Of a stretch of 64,000 bases of DNA, positions 1 to 14,595 are shown in pieces; position 1 is the stretch's first letter; every line of letters starts with the position of its first letter. Where the stretch lies: NCBI RefSeq assembly GCF_020193575.1, contig NZ_JADYVD010000015.1, positions 62,001-126,000 on the forward strand, in the 5' to 3' direction. The position numbers and the translations under genes are program-made. The notes beneath the pieces are model-generated. The model did no database searches. It was not told the DNA's origin and saw only the letters and a list, made by a program, of their open reading frames with translations. The DNA is from Ensifer sp. IC4062. GTDB lineage: Bacteria; Pseudomonadota; Alphaproteobacteria; Rhizobiales; Rhizobiaceae.

Positions 1-978
1 GATCAGGCCACCGGGTATCGAGACAGCAACGCCGACATCGGCGTGCTTGTGCTTGACCATGTTCGAATCGGTCCAGGAGACGTTGGCGTCCGGAACGTCG
101 CGAAGTGCCAGCGCCAACGCCTTGATCACCATGTCGTTGACCGAGAGCTTGTAGACCGGCTTGCCGTCTTTTTCCGGAGCAGCGGCATTGAGCTGTGCGC
201 GAAGCGCAAGCAGAGCGTCGAGCTCGCAATCGATCGAAACATAGAAGTGCGGGATCGTCTGCTTCGATTCCTGCAGGCGCTTGGCAATGGTTTTGCGCAT
301 ACCGTCATGTGGGACGAGTTCGTAAGAACCCGGCTCGAAGAGCTTGAGCACGGCATCCTCGGACATGCCCTTGGCGAGCGCGGCCGGAGCGGGTGCAGCG
401 GCTTCCACAGGCGCGGCGGCCGGTTTGGCACCGCCGCCGGCGACGGCGGCCTCTACGTCCCTCTTGACGACGCGACCATAGGGGCCGGACCCGGCGATTG
501 CCGACAGGTCAATGCCGGCTTCCTTGGCAAGGCGGCGCGCCAGCGGCGAAGAGAAGAGCCGCTTGCCATCGGCTGCGGCGGGGGCCGATACCGATGCTGC
601 CGGCTGCGCCGCGGCCGGTGCCGCAGCAGGAGCGGGTGCAGCGGCAGGTGCCGCCGGAGCTGGTTCTTCGGCTTTGGCCGCGGATGCCGGTGCCGCGGCA
701 CCGTTACCGCCCTTCGCAGCCGTTGCCACGTCCTCGCCGTCAGCCGCCAGAACGGCGATTAGCGCATTGACCTTCACGCCTTCCGTGCCGGCTGGAACGA
801 CGATCTTGGCGACCGTGCCCTCATCGACGGCTTCCACTTCCATGGTTGCCTTGTCGGTCTCGATCTCGGCAATGACGTCGCCGGACTTGACCTGATCGCC
901 TTCCTTGACCAGCCATTTGGCCAGATTGCCTTCTTCCATGGTCGGGGAGAGGGCAGGCATCGTGATGTTGATTGGCAT
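1..978 (-). CDS. pdhC: pyruvate dehydrogenase E2 (dihydrolipoamide acetyltransferase), 3' part outside window
   Basis: E2 core of pyruvate dehydrogenase, transferring acetyl groups from lipoyl-lysine to CoA. The frame opens at ATG 978 ([17 protein letters not shown]) and stays open to base 1, so about 326 residues are visible and the catalytic C-terminus is missing. Residues 1-80 are a lipoyl domain with the modified lysine in [15 protein letters not shown]. An Ala/Pro/Gly linker follows, then an E3-binding domain ([16 protein letters not shown]) and the start of the acetyltransferase domain ([20 protein letters not shown]). It begins 15 nt after the pdhB stop and is surely co-transcribed with it. 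Confidence 0.96.
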   Translation of the reverse strand, partial: MPINITMPALSPTMEEGNLAKWLVKEGDQVKSGDVIAEIETDKATMEVEAVDEGTVAKIVVPAGTEGVKVNALIAVLAADGEDVATAAKGGNGAAAPASAAKAEEPAPAAPAAAPAPAAAPAAAQPAASVSAPAAADGKRLFSSPLARRLAKEAGIDLSAIAGSGPYGRVVKRDVEAAVAGGGAKPAAAPVEAAAPAPAALAKGMSEDAVLKLFEPGSYELVPHDGMRKTIAKRLQESKQTIPHFYVSIDCELDALLALRAQLNAAAPEKDGKPVYKLSVNDMVIKALALALRDVPDANVSWTDSNMVKHKHADVGVAVSIPGGLI

Positions 979-993
979 CGAAGCGCCCTCCCC

Positions 994-2373
<1,380 letters not shown>

Positions 2374-2390
2374 GGTTGTCCCTCCCCGGA

Positions 2391-3437
2391 TCAAAGCAGG
2401 ATGTCGGTATAGAGCTCGGATACATCCGGCTCCGGATCAGACTGGGCGAAATCGGCACTGTCTGCAACGATGTCGCGAACATCCTTGTCGATCTGCTTCA
2501 GCTCGTCCTCGCTCGCCCAGCCCTTTTCGGTAAGCCGGGCCTTTACCTGCTCGATTGGGTCATGCTCGGAGCGCATCTTCTGCACCTCGTCCTTCGACCG
2601 GTACTTCGCCGGGTCGGACATGGAGTGGCCGCGATAGCGATAGGTCAGCATCTCGAGGATGATCGGACCCTTGCCGGAACGGCAGTATTGAACCGCTTCG
2701 TCGGCGGCCGCCTTGACGGCACGAACATCCATGCCGTCCACCTGATAGCCGGGAATACCGAAGGAAGCGCCGCGCTGCGAAAAATCGGTCTGCGCCGATG
2801 CACGGGACACGGACGTACCCATGGCGTAACGGTTGTTTTCAACGATGTAAATTACCGGCAGCTTCCAGAGAGCAGCCATGTTGAAGCTCTCGTAGACCTG
2901 GCCCTGGTTGGCCGCGCCGTCGCCGAAATAGGCGAGGCTGACATTATCGTTGCCGCGGTACTTGTTGGCGAAAGCAAGGCCGGTGCCGAGCGACACCTGC
3001 GCCCCGACGATGCCGTGGCCGCCATAAAAATGCTTTTCCTTGGAGAACATGTGCATCGAGCCGCCTTTCCCTTTGGAAAGTCCGCCGCGACGGCCGGTCA
3101 GCTCCGCCATCACGCCGCGCGCGCTCATCCCGCAAGCAAGCATATGGCCGTGATCACGGTAACCGGTAATGACCTGATCACCCTCCTTGAGCGCCATCTG
3201 CATGCCGACCACGACGGCCTCCTGGCCAATATAGAGGTGACAGAAGCCGCCAATGAAGCCCATGCCGTAAAGCTGGCCGGCCTTTTCCTCGAAACGCCGG
3301 ATCAACAGCATTTCGCGGTAGGCTTTGAGATCGTCTTCTTTGGAGAATTCGGCGATCGTGCCGCCGGCGAAGTCCTTTTTCGCGGACTTGGCAGCGGTCT
3401 TGCGGCTGGAGACGGACGCGGTTTTTCGCGGAGCCAT
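2391..3437 (-). CDS. pdhA: pyruvate dehydrogenase E1 component subunit alpha
   Basis: Alpha subunit of the E1 decarboxylase, 348 aa, the usual length. It has the thiamine diphosphate motif ([15 protein letters not shown] ... VENN) and the loop [11 protein letters not shown] typical of E1-alpha. The first 30 residues are a basic, Ala/Ser/Lys-rich extension seen in rhizobial homologues. It is the promoter-proximal gene of pdhABC: the 136 bp upstream (3438-3573) are AT-rich and hold the likely operon promoter, although no clear -35/-10 pair can be asserted. Confidence 0.97.
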   Translation of the reverse strand: MAPRKTASVSSRKTAAKSAKKDFAGGTIAEFSKEDDLKAYREMLLIRRFEEKAGQLYGMGFIGGFCHLYIGQEAVVVGMQMALKEGDQVITGYRDHGHMLACGMSARGVMAELTGRRGGLSKGKGGSMHMFSKEKHFYGGHGIVGAQVSLGTGLAFANKYRGNDNVSLAYFGDGAANQGQVYESFNMAALWKLPVIYIVENNRYAMGTSVSRASAQTDFSQRGASFGIPGYQVDGMDVRAVKAAADEAVQYCRSGKGPIILEMLTYRYRGHSMSDPAKYRSKDEVQKMRSEHDPIEQVKARLTEKGWASEDELKQIDKDVRDIVADSADFAQSDPEPDVSELYTDILL

Positions 3438-3573
3438 ACATTCCTCCCAATGGTTAGCCTTCGTTGGCTACCATAGGGAAAGAAGAGCAACACAGCAATG
3501 CCATATTTGCATGGCTATTATTCTGTGTAAGCCGTTGATTTCAGACGGATATTTTCAATTAACAGAATTTCAG

Positions 3574-3894
3574 TTAATTCTGGTCGCGATGAAAAATAAC
3601 GATCTCGTCGCTCCGCGACATGTTGAGCGCGAGGCGAGCTTTCTCATCCAGCATATCTCGTTCCAGCGAACCGTCGCTCATCAGCTCAACCTCCTTTTCG
3701 AGGATTTTTCGCTGGTGAGTTAGCTCATCCAATCGGGCTTGCCGCACGGCGATCTGTCGGTCGAACTCCTCAGTCGCCCTCAGGCCGTATCCTCCGTGGA
3801 TCGAATGATAGCCGAAGTAGGAAAGAAAGGCGACCGCCATGAGCGGCACGACCAGCCGCCCGAGTCTCCGTTTCTTGTGATGTCGTGTCCACAT
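3574..3894 (-). CDS. FtsB/DivIC-family septum formation initiator
   Basis: Small bitopic protein of 106 aa. A basic cytoplasmic N-terminus (KKRR) leads into one transmembrane helix at about residues 13-32 and then a periplasmic coiled coil at about 40-75 (EEFDRQIAVRQARLDELTHQ). This is the layout of FtsB, which bridges FtsL and FtsQ in the divisome. The position between eno and pdhA is typical of alphaproteobacteria, and in many other bacteria ftsB is also next to eno. The family assignment is firm, but the role in division is inferred. Confidence 0.88.
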   Translation of the reverse strand: MWTRHHKKRRLGRLVVPLMAVAFLSYFGYHSIHGGYGLRATEEFDRQIAVRQARLDELTHQRKILEKEVELMSDGSLERDMLDEKARLALNMSRSDEIVIFHRDQN

Positions 3895-3978
3895 GGTCCA
3901 TGCCTTGATACGCAGTACAAGGCGAGACTAACGTCGATTGATTAACCGACCGTTGACCATGAATGGCAGGAAAAATTA

Positions 3979-4006
3979 AACCCGCCTGCCGTGGGGCAGA
4001 CGGGTT
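3979..4006 (-). terminator. rho-independent terminator after eno
   Basis: An inverted repeat of about 12 bp (AACCCGTCTGCC / GGCAGGCGGGTT on the minus strand) is followed by TAATTTTT. It lies about 175 nt beyond the eno stop and before the ftsB-like gene. Confidence 0.7.
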
Positions 4007-4042
4007 GAGATTTATGGATGCGAAACTTGTCGCAGGATTCGG

Positions 4043-4170
4043 CCTCACCCTAACCCGCTCTTCCGCACAGGGAGCGGAGAGGTTTGGGGCAGCGAGCCAT
4101 CCGGTTGTCCCTTCTCCCCGCCTTGCGGGGAGAAGGTGCCGGCCAGGCGGATGAGGGGCGGACACTGCGC
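4043..4170. repeat. rhizobial palindromic intergenic element (RIME-like)
   Basis: A GC-rich non-coding block in the eno 3' region. At 4111-4135 it holds a perfect 11-bp stem (CTTCTCCCCGC / GCGGGGAGAAG) with a 3-nt loop, followed by GGTGCCGGCCAGGCGGATGA. This wording is a familiar dispersed palindrome in Rhizobium and Sinorhizobium intergenic DNA and resembles the RIME class. The exact class is from memory and was not searched. Confidence 0.65.
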
Positions 4171-4179
4171 CCTTCGGCA

Positions 4180-5496
<1,317 letters not shown>

Positions 5497-5582
5497 TTAA
5501 TTCATGGCCACGAAATTACAACGGCGCGCGGGATGCAAATGCCCAAGCCATTGCGGTTCATGAAAATTTCACGAAGGCTCGT

Positions 5583-6428
5583 TCAGGCCTTGGCGATCTG
5601 ATCGAAGGAGAGCAGCTTTTCGAGAAGCCGCGGCATGTCCTTCAAGTGCACCATATTGGGGCCATCCGAGGGCGCGTTGTCCGGATCTTCATGGGTCTCG
5701 ATAAAGAGGCCGGCGACGCCAACGGCAACGGCAGCACGCGCCAAGGTCTCGACGAACTCGCGCTGGCCGCCGGTCGATCCACCCTGCCCGCCTGGTTGCT
5801 GCACCGAATGGGTGGCGTCAAAGATCACCGGCGCGCCCAGCGCGGCCATGATCGGAAGCGAGCGCATGTCGGAAACGAGCGTGTTGTAGCCGAAGGAAGC
5901 GCCGCGCTCGCACAGAAGAACGTTCGGATTGCCGCTCATCGTGAACTTTGCCAGCACGTTCTTCATGTCCCAAGGCGCGAGGAACTGGCCCTTCTTGACA
6001 TTGATCGCGCGCCCAGTCTTGGCGGCCGCGACGAGCAGGTCGGTCTGGCGCGACAGAAAGGCCGGGATCTGCAGGATATCGACGGTCTCAGCCACGATCG
6101 CGCACTGCTCCTCGGTGTGAATGTCGGTCAGGACCGGAAAGCCGAACTCCTTCTTGAGGTCGGCAAAAATCTCCATCGCGCTATCGAGGCCGATGCCACG
6201 TTTGCCGGAGAGCGAGGTGCGGTTCGCCTTGTCGAACGAAGACTTGTAGACGAGGCCGACCCCGTGTGACTTGCAAAGCTCCACGAGCTTTCCGGCCACC
6301 ATGAAAGCATGGTCGCGGCTCTCCATCTGGCAGGGACCGGCGATCAGCGCCAGCCGCTCCTTCTGCGAAAAGACCACCTGGCCGGCACCCTCGCCGACGA
6401 CAACCCTGGCATTGGTTTCCATCATCAT
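5583..6428 (-). CDS. kdsA: 3-deoxy-8-phosphooctulonate synthase
   Basis: Condenses arabinose-5-phosphate with PEP to give KDO-8-phosphate for lipopolysaccharide; 281 aa. The motif [12 protein letters not shown] carries the cysteine of the metal-dependent KdsA class (the metal-independent E. coli type has Asn there). [16 protein letters not shown] and [14 protein letters not shown] are also family signatures. Three ATGs lie in a row (6428, 6425, 6422). The first overlaps the stop of the upstream VOC gene as ATGA, implying translational coupling. Confidence 0.96.
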   Translation of the reverse strand: MMMETNARVVVGEGAGQVVFSQKERLALIAGPCQMESRDHAFMVAGKLVELCKSHGVGLVYKSSFDKANRTSLSGKRGIGLDSAMEIFADLKKEFGFPVLTDIHTEEQCAIVAETVDILQIPAFLSRQTDLLVAAAKTGRAINVKKGQFLAPWDMKNVLAKFTMSGNPNVLLCERGASFGYNTLVSDMRSLPIMAALGAPVIFDATHSVQQPGGQGGSTGGQREFVETLARAAVAVGVAGLFIETHEDPDNAPSDGPNMVHLKDMPRLLEKLLSFDQIAKA

Positions 6429-7315
6429 ACTCCAAATGCGAAAATCACCCCCTGCCCCGGCGCTTCCGGGACAATGAGGCGCCCGCCCATTTCTGCAAAC
6501 TCGATATCGTTCTTGGCGAATAGTGCACGCGTCGCCTCGATATCCGCCACACGGAACACGACGGCTCGCCCGCGCAAGCCGCGTTCGGTGCCATTGACCG
6601 AGCGGCCGAAGAACGCCTCCATTCCGGCAACATTAAGCACCGAAAGCTTGGCATTGCCGGTTTGAATGTCCATGCCGAAGGAGTGGGCGGATACCTCTCG
6701 CTCATCGACGCCCTCCTGCAGCAGATACTGGAAATCGGTGGGATTTGGCTCCGACAGTACCACTTCGGCAATACCAAGGACGCCGTTTTCATGACGCTGA
6801 AGTGCGGTCTGGTCTACCGGGAGGGCACGAATGCGCTGACAGCTAAAGAGGAAGAAATCCGGGGAGCGGAGATCCGCGGCAAAAGCCAGCCGGAACGAGC
6901 CAAGGCCTTCGCGCCCATCCGGTAACCGCATCGGCCGCGAGAATTCCAGCATGTCGCCGCCGGAAACGCCGCTTGCGCGGAACCGCATATGATCGGACGC
7001 GGCATCAGACGTTCCCACGACGAGCGCGGATAGGCCCTCCGGACCCTGACGGAAGCGGAAAGCCTGGTCGCGGGCGACAAAGGCGTTGCCGTCGAGCGCC
7101 GCGGCCTCACACTCCTCGCGCGATGCAACAGCAAGCGGCTCCAGATAGGTGTTATCGGCGAAGAAGACGCACGCATTCTCGGTGCCGAAGGGATGGCGCG
7201 CGTCGTCGGCGACCACAAAGCCGAGATCGTTCAAGCGCCGCCTTGCCTGCGCAAGCTCAGCCACCGGCAGCACGAGATGATCGAGCGGGCGGGTGGTGCG
7301 CTGGGGTAAGCTCAT
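6425..7315 (-). CDS. VOC (glyoxalase-like) domain protein
   Basis: A 296-aa cytosolic protein with a glyoxalase-like layout: an N-terminal half starting [20 protein letters not shown] (a typical VOC beta-alpha-beta opening) and a second VOC-like module near the C-terminus ([21 protein letters not shown]). The substrate is unknown. It overlaps kdsA by 4 nt (ATGA), and the pairing is conserved as far as I recall in Sinorhizobium. A metal-dependent lyase or dioxygenase fold is likely, but no specific reaction can be read from the sequence. Confidence 0.8.
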   Translation of the reverse strand: MSLPQRTTRPLDHLVLPVAELAQARRRLNDLGFVVADDARHPFGTENACVFFADNTYLEPLAVASREECEAAALDGNAFVARDQAFRFRQGPEGLSALVVGTSDAASDHMRFRASGVSGGDMLEFSRPMRLPDGREGLGSFRLAFAADLRSPDFFLFSCQRIRALPVDQTALQRHENGVLGIAEVVLSEPNPTDFQYLLQEGVDEREVSAHSFGMDIQTGNAKLSVLNVAGMEAFFGRSVNGTERGLRGRAVVFRVADIEATRALFAKNDIEFAEMGGRLIVPEAPGQGVIFAFGV

Positions 7316-7418
7316 GGCGTGTTCCCTGTTGGCCGGTTCGTCGCTGTTTGCAACTTTTGCCGACTGATTGCAAGCGCGGCCGGTTCGGGTAAGCGCCGGG
7401 CGGCTCCAGAAACAGAGA

Positions 7419-7443
7419 CGGCCGGTCCCTGGGGAACCGGCCG
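7419..7443 (-). terminator. terminator after pyrG
   Basis: Stem CGGCCGGT / ACCGGCCG, 29 nt beyond the pyrG stop. The following minus-strand sequence TCTCTGTTT is only moderately T-rich. Confidence 0.6.
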
Positions 7444-7471
7444 CAAATAGCGAGAGTCTGATTCAAGCGCG

Positions 7472-9720
<2,249 letters not shown>

Positions 9721-9853
9721 CAGCTTCCAGTCCTGCCCTCTTGGGCACACGAATCAAACCCGGCGCGAAACACGGCAAGGCCGGGCGCAAATTTGGCGCC
9801 TCTTTATACCAAGCCGTTGGCTATTCCAAGCCCCTGCCCGCGCGGGAGAGCAA

Positions 9854-10624
9854 TCAGGCTGTCAATTCTTCATACGCCCCGTAGATGGCGAGGAAGTCTT
9901 CCGCTTTCAAGCTAGCACCGCCGATCAAGGCGCCATCCACGTTGGCAACACCCATCAGTTCCTTTGCGTTACTGGGCTTCACCGACCCGCCGTAGAGAAT
10001 GCGCATCTTGCCGCCTGCAGTCGCGAAGCGCGAGACGAGTTCGCTGCGCATGAAAGCATGCGCTTCCTCGACGTCGGATGCCGTCGGCGTCAGGCCGGTG
10101 CCGATCGCCCAGACGGGCTCGTAAGCGATGACCGTGTTCTCCGCCGTCGCGCCATCCGGCAAGCTCTCCGCGAGCTGGCGTTTCAGCACGTCGAGCGTCT
10201 TGCCGTCCTTGCGTTCGTCGCCGGTTTCGCCGATGCAGACGATGGCAACAAGACCGGCTGCATGGGCGGCCTCGGTCTTGGCGCGCACCAGCGCGTTGCT
10301 CTCGGCATGATCGGTGCGACGTTCCGAATGGCCGACGATGACATGGGTGCCGAAGCAGTCGGCGATCATCTCGGCGGAAATATCGCCCGTGTGGGCACCG
10401 GATTGCTTCGGATGGCAGTCCTGGGCGCCGATCATCAGAGGGCTGTCGTCACAAAGTGCAGTCGCGACATAGAGCAGCGTTGCAGGCGGGCAGATCAGCG
10501 TTTCCACCTTTTCGGACAGACTGCCCTTGACGCCCTCCCCCATCGCCTTGATTTGGTCCAGCGAGGCGCGTCTTCCGTTCATCTTCCAGTTTCCGGCAAC
10601 GAGCGGGCGGATATCGGGCGTCAT
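9854..10624 (-). CDS. tpiA: triosephosphate isomerase
   Basis: Interconverts dihydroxyacetone phosphate and glyceraldehyde-3-phosphate; 256 aa. Active-site motifs are all present: NWKMNG (Lys), IVGHSERR (His), [10 protein letters not shown] (Glu, with the mobile loop) and [14 protein letters not shown] 10624 is chosen over a frame open far upstream because [17 protein letters not shown] is the family start and AGGAATTTG precedes it. Confidence 0.98.
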   Translation of the reverse strand: MTPDIRPLVAGNWKMNGRRASLDQIKAMGEGVKGSLSEKVETLICPPATLLYVATALCDDSPLMIGAQDCHPKQSGAHTGDISAEMIADCFGTHVIVGHSERRTDHAESNALVRAKTEAAHAAGLVAIVCIGETGDERKDGKTLDVLKRQLAESLPDGATAENTVIAYEPVWAIGTGLTPTASDVEEAHAFMRSELVSRFATAGGKMRILYGGSVKPSNAKELMGVANVDGALIGGASLKAEDFLAIYGAYEELTA

Positions 10625-10890
10625 CAAATTCCTCCGGGTCAGGTCTCTTTCTCCGGCAAGCGGCCTAGCAAATCGTCCGGGCAAAAAAAAGCACCCGCCA
10701 GGGAATAATCCGGGGCTTGCCAACGATCCGGAGCGCGGGCCTGCGGCAATCATGGTGGGGCCGCATATTGCCAACGCATGCTCGCGGACCGCATTTATAC
10801 GGTTTCGAACGAATAAAAAGAAGCTGTGATGCGTCTCATGCCATGCGCGCCCCGACCGGCGAATTGGAACTTTGTGTGTCGGAGGTTGCC

Positions 10891-11511
10891 ATGTTGCGCA
10901 ACAGCGAGACCGGATTCGGATTGGTAACAATCGTGCTGCATTGGACGATTGCGTTACTGATCTTTGCGCTGGTCTTGAGCGGTTTCGTCATGCAGCGCGT
11001 CGAGATCGACCCGGCGCCGCAGTTCACGCTCTATCAATGGCACAAATCCTTCGGCTTCACTGCGCTGGGGCTGGCCCTCCTTCGCGCGACCTGGTGGCTC
11101 GTCGAGCACAACCCCTCGCCGCTCCCAAGCCTCTGCCCGTTGGAACGCAGGGCCTCCCGCGTGACCCATGACACGCTGACCGTTCTTGCGATCGCCGTGC
11201 CGCTTGCCGGTTGGGCGGTCGCCTCCACATCGACCCTGGACATCCCGAGCTTCTATTTCAACGTGATGGTCATTCCACATCTGCCGCTGGCGAAATCGGA
11301 GGCTTCGGAGGACTTTTGGACCTCTGTACATGCTCTGCTTGCCTATGTGACGCTGGCGCTCGCCGCAATCCACGCAGCGGCGGCCCTCTACCACCACTTC
11401 ATGCGACGTGACGCGGTTTTGACGCGAATGCTTGGCTCAGGCGCTCCCTCAAGCGGCATGGGTGTGCGCGGCGCTCAAAAACGCAACGACACCGTTGTCG
11501 GGAGGAAATGA
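10891..11511 (+). CDS. cytochrome b561 family protein
   Basis: Four-helix di-haem b membrane protein of 206 aa. Candidate haem histidines are in [42 protein letters not shown] and the last helix ([15 protein letters not shown]). A strong ribosome binding site (GGAGGTTGCC) abuts ATG 10891. It is immediately followed by a YceI gene; the same pairing occurs in many proteobacteria and suggests a joint role in membrane or periplasmic quinone/isoprenoid redox chemistry. The exact electron donor is unknown. Confidence 0.92.
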   Translation: MLRNSETGFGLVTIVLHWTIALLIFALVLSGFVMQRVEIDPAPQFTLYQWHKSFGFTALGLALLRATWWLVEHNPSPLPSLCPLERRASRVTHDTLTVLAIAVPLAGWAVASTSTLDIPSFYFNVMVIPHLPLAKSEASEDFWTSVHALLAYVTLALAAIHAAAALYHHFMRRDAVLTRMLGSGAPSSGMGVRGAQKRNDTVVGRK

Positions 11512-11514
11512 TCG

Positions 11515-12108
11515 ATGATGGTTACGATCAATTCGGCGTTGAAGGCGACCGTGTGCGTCGCTTGCGTATTTGCGACACCAGCGGCGAACGCTCAGGCCCC
11601 TGCGCTTACAGACGCTGCCGGAAGCTACCGGATCACCAGTCCGTCGAGCATCCAGTTCAGCATTGGGCAGGTCGGCGGCGGTGGCGGCATTGCGGGCAAT
11701 TTCGCCAAGTTCTCCGGCGGTTTTCGTATCGATGGCGCCAACATCGAGCGCTCCTCCGTCGAGTTTACGCTTTACCCGGAGAGCGTGAGGGCTCGCGAGC
11801 GACGGATCGAGGACTTCCTGCGTTCGAGCGCCGTTTTCGACGCGGCAAACTTTCAGACCGTAACCTTCCGCTCGACCAGTGTCAGGCAGACTGGCCCCGA
11901 CACGGCAACGGTCGAAGGCGCGCTGACAGCGCGCGGCAAGACACGCAAGGAGCGCTTTGCAGTTACGCTCACTGATTGGGACAGGCGCTCGATCTCCTTC
12001 ACTATCCGCGGCAGCATCCGCCGATCGCCCTATGGCATGGACGTCGGGACGCCGATCTACTCCAATGTTGTCCAGTTCGATATGAAAATAACCGGGCGGA
12101 GGCGATAA
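11515..12108 (+). CDS. YceI family periplasmic protein
   Basis: 197 aa with a signal peptide (cleavage near FATPAANAQA, about residue 24), then a YceI-like lipocalin-type beta barrel that in characterised members binds polyisoprenoids: YRITSPSSIQFSIGQVGGGG, the FRIDG segment, and the ELTLRG-like region KTRKERFAVTLTDWDRRSISF. It starts 3 nt after the cytochrome b561 stop with GGAGGAAA upstream, so translation is coupled. Two ATGs (11515, 11518) are possible. Confidence 0.9.
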   Translation: MMVTINSALKATVCVACVFATPAANAQAPALTDAAGSYRITSPSSIQFSIGQVGGGGGIAGNFAKFSGGFRIDGANIERSSVEFTLYPESVRARERRIEDFLRSSAVFDAANFQTVTFRSTSVRQTGPDTATVEGALTARGKTRKERFAVTLTDWDRRSISFTIRGSIRRSPYGMDVGTPIYSNVVQFDMKITGRRR

Positions 12109-12119
12109 CGGTCCCAGCC

Positions 12120-13442
12120 TCAATCCTCTAAGGCCAGGGCTGTGCGCCGCCAGAAGTCCGAAACCATGGCTGGATCACGCAACGTCTCGAGCTTTCCCCA
12201 GGCAGGGAATGACGCTTCAAAGATCTCTCGACTCATGCGGACATTGTTGCACGGGTTCACCGCGCCTGCGGCGTCCACCACGATGCGGTCGAGCTCGTCC
12301 AGAAGCTTGAACGTTGCTTCACCCCGATTGGCAAAATCCAAAGTCAGGGCAAATCCGGGTCGTGCGAAGGAAAGAAGACCACGCGAGGCCACGTTTCCAA
12401 AGCGTCTCAGCACCGTTAGAAACGAAGCATGCCCGGCGCGCCGCGCTGTCTCCAATAGCCGCGCCGTGATCTCCGGCGCATTCTCCGAAGGATAGACACT
12501 TTGATGCTGGCATGCCCCCCCTGGACCATAGAGCCGATCCCAGGAGCCGATCGCATCCAGCGGATAGAAATAGGAGTTCCATGGCATCGTCGATACGGTC
12601 TCAGAAGGCCCTTCCCGCCGGAAGCGGTATTCGTTCATAGCCCTCATCGTCACCGTGTTCAGGGGATTAAACGGCAGCGAGAAGGGTACGGAGAGCGGCA
12701 ATCTCCTGGGAACGTCGGGCAACTCGCAGGATCCATCTGCGTGGTCGCCGGCGAGAAACACGCCTCTTCCCATCCGGCGCCCAGTCGCGAGCTGGTCAAT
12801 CCAGGCAACCGAGTATTCATGCTCTTCATCGACGCGCTCGACGCGTGCGAAATATTCGTCGAGATTATCAAAGCGGATCACATGCCGCTGGATTTGCGGC
12901 GACGGCACCTTCATTAGTTGAAGATCGACCGTGAGGATCAGGCCCGTCAGCCCCATGCCGCCGATCGTCGCGGCAAAGAGGTCGGCGTTCTCCTCGGCGG
13001 AGCAAACCAGCCGCTCGCCGGTGGAACGCAAGAGCGTAAGGCGCTCGACATGATTGCCGAAGGCGCCGCGAGCGTGTTGGTTCTTGCCGTGGACGTCAGT
13101 GGCGACGGCACCGCCGACGGTCGCGAAAGCAGTGCCCGGTGTGACCGGCAGAAAGAAGCGGTGCGGGATCGCTCGCAGAAGGATGTCGTGGAGGGTGACT
13201 CCGCCCTCGCACGAGATCCGGCCCGTTCCCGGATCAAAGGCCAGAATGCGGTTGTGTCTCGAACCGTCAATGAGAGTGCCACGATCATTGCAGCGGCAGT
13301 CGCCGAAACTCAGACCATTGCCCAAAGGCAGGTATGCCATCGGTTCGATCGTGCCGATCCGATCCTCATAATCGTCCGGCGACACGATCCGTCGCGACCG
13401 ACGCTCGATCTGGTTGGAACGGCCCAACTCATCCATCTTCAT
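12120..13442 (-). CDS. FAD-linked oxidase, DprE1-like
   Basis: 440 aa flavoprotein of the VAO/PCMH type. The FAD domain holds YLPLGNGLSFGDC, TPGTAFATVGGAVATDVHGK and the downstream NQHARGAFGNHVERLTLL, closely like decaprenylphosphoryl-ribose oxidase DprE1 (ADIHGKNHHSAGSFGNHV in mycobacteria). The C-terminal part (LSFARPGFALTLDFAN ... VNPCNNVRMSREIFEASFP) also fits. No DprE2-type reductase is next to it, so the substrate is open: a polyprenyl-phospho-sugar or another carbohydrate alcohol. It converges on the YceI gene and is 12 nt downstream of the hydrolase gene, probably co-transcribed. Confidence 0.85.
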   Translation of the reverse strand: MKMDELGRSNQIERRSRRIVSPDDYEDRIGTIEPMAYLPLGNGLSFGDCRCNDRGTLIDGSRHNRILAFDPGTGRISCEGGVTLHDILLRAIPHRFFLPVTPGTAFATVGGAVATDVHGKNQHARGAFGNHVERLTLLRSTGERLVCSAEENADLFAATIGGMGLTGLILTVDLQLMKVPSPQIQRHVIRFDNLDEYFARVERVDEEHEYSVAWIDQLATGRRMGRGVFLAGDHADGSCELPDVPRRLPLSVPFSLPFNPLNTVTMRAMNEYRFRREGPSETVSTMPWNSYFYPLDAIGSWDRLYGPGGACQHQSVYPSENAPEITARLLETARRAGHASFLTVLRRFGNVASRGLLSFARPGFALTLDFANRGEATFKLLDELDRIVVDAAGAVNPCNNVRMSREIFEASFPAWGKLETLRDPAMVSDFWRRTALALED

Positions 13443-13454
13443 CGCGGGTCCATT

Positions 13455-14342
13455 CTATCGGCTGGCGATCCAGTTCAGCGCATCGCGCCAGTCGGTCATG
13501 CGAACGGGCGTGCCGTGCGACCCGGTCTCGAATAACACGAAGCGTGTCGGATAATCCTTGGCCTTGAGCGAACGATAGAGCCCCACCTGATCGTCGGCAC
13601 GATAGACGCTGTCACGGCTGCCATGGCTGAAGAACATCGGCAGCCTTGCCTTATAGGCGGCACTTCTTGCAAAATTCGGATCTGCGGGACCTCCCATGAT
13701 CATCATGCCTCCGAGCGCCCGCACCGCTGACTGTTCGCGCGCGACGCCCCAGCAGATGAAGCTCCCCATCGAGGCGCAGGCGAGCACTACCGGCCGGCCG
13801 CCAGAGCGCTCGGCGGCGAACCGGATGAGAGCCGTGATGTCGGCGACACCTTCCGCATCGAATGACCGCACGCTGGGCGCATAATAAGTGCCGCCATTGG
13901 CGGCGGCGAGATTCTTGAGGCGATTGAAGTTGCCGCCGAAGGAAAAATCGTTGGCCCCAAGACGCCGGTCGCCACCGCGGCCATGGATGAAGATCACCGT
14001 GAATGCGGCGCCGCGATCGGGCCCAACGCGCATGACATCGAGCGGGCGTCCACCAAGGTCGACCGTCTCGTTAACCTGTGCGCTCTTGACGCCGAGGGAC
14101 ACATACGCGCGCTTCACGCGCCGTTCCGGGATCTGGTCGCGCTCGTTGATATCACGCAGCTCCTTGTAGTCAATGACGCGGAAATCACCGTCATCGGCTT
14201 CTTCAAGCACGTTGCCATAGGCGAACAGGTCGTCCTTGTATGGCTTCAACGCAGCGGCCTCGGCAGCGAAGCCGACAACGAGAAAGCTTGGAAAAAGAAG
14301 CGCGACCATCAAGCGGCGGACGGAAAAAACAGTTGTGGACAT
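13455..14342 (-). CDS. exported alpha/beta hydrolase
   Basis: 295 aa from ATG 14342. The N-terminus is a signal peptide (RRLMVALLFPSFLVVGFAAEAAA). The hydrolase fold shows the oxyanion segment FIHGRGGDRR, a nucleophile elbow CASMGSFICWG (Cys replacing the usual first Gly), the acid region SHGSRDSVYRADDQ and the catalytic His in ETGSHGTPVRM. The substrate is unknown. It shares a transcript with the DprE1-like gene, which hints at envelope glycolipid or cell-surface chemistry; this is inference. Confidence 0.8.
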   Translation of the reverse strand: MSTTVFSVRRLMVALLFPSFLVVGFAAEAAALKPYKDDLFAYGNVLEEADDGDFRVIDYKELRDINERDQIPERRVKRAYVSLGVKSAQVNETVDLGGRPLDVMRVGPDRGAAFTVIFIHGRGGDRRLGANDFSFGGNFNRLKNLAAANGGTYYAPSVRSFDAEGVADITALIRFAAERSGGRPVVLACASMGSFICWGVAREQSAVRALGGMMIMGGPADPNFARSAAYKARLPMFFSHGSRDSVYRADDQVGLYRSLKAKDYPTRFVLFETGSHGTPVRMTDWRDALNWIASR

Positions 14343-14595
14343 AGTCAGCCGACGGCCTCCCTCGTTCGGTAGATGCCTTGCCATCGCCATTTCCGCAAAG
14401 CAACACTGAAGCAGATTGCCCACGCTCTTACGGTATTCTGCCTGTACACGATACCGGAATTCGCCTTTTGTTCGCGCCTGGCGCAAGAGTCTGGCAAAAT
14501 TCGGGTGATTCGCGCGACACAAAGATGGCGGCAGCGTCCAGCTCTTGGTATGGGCCTTCGCGACACCAGACGATAGGAATGATCTGAACGACCCC

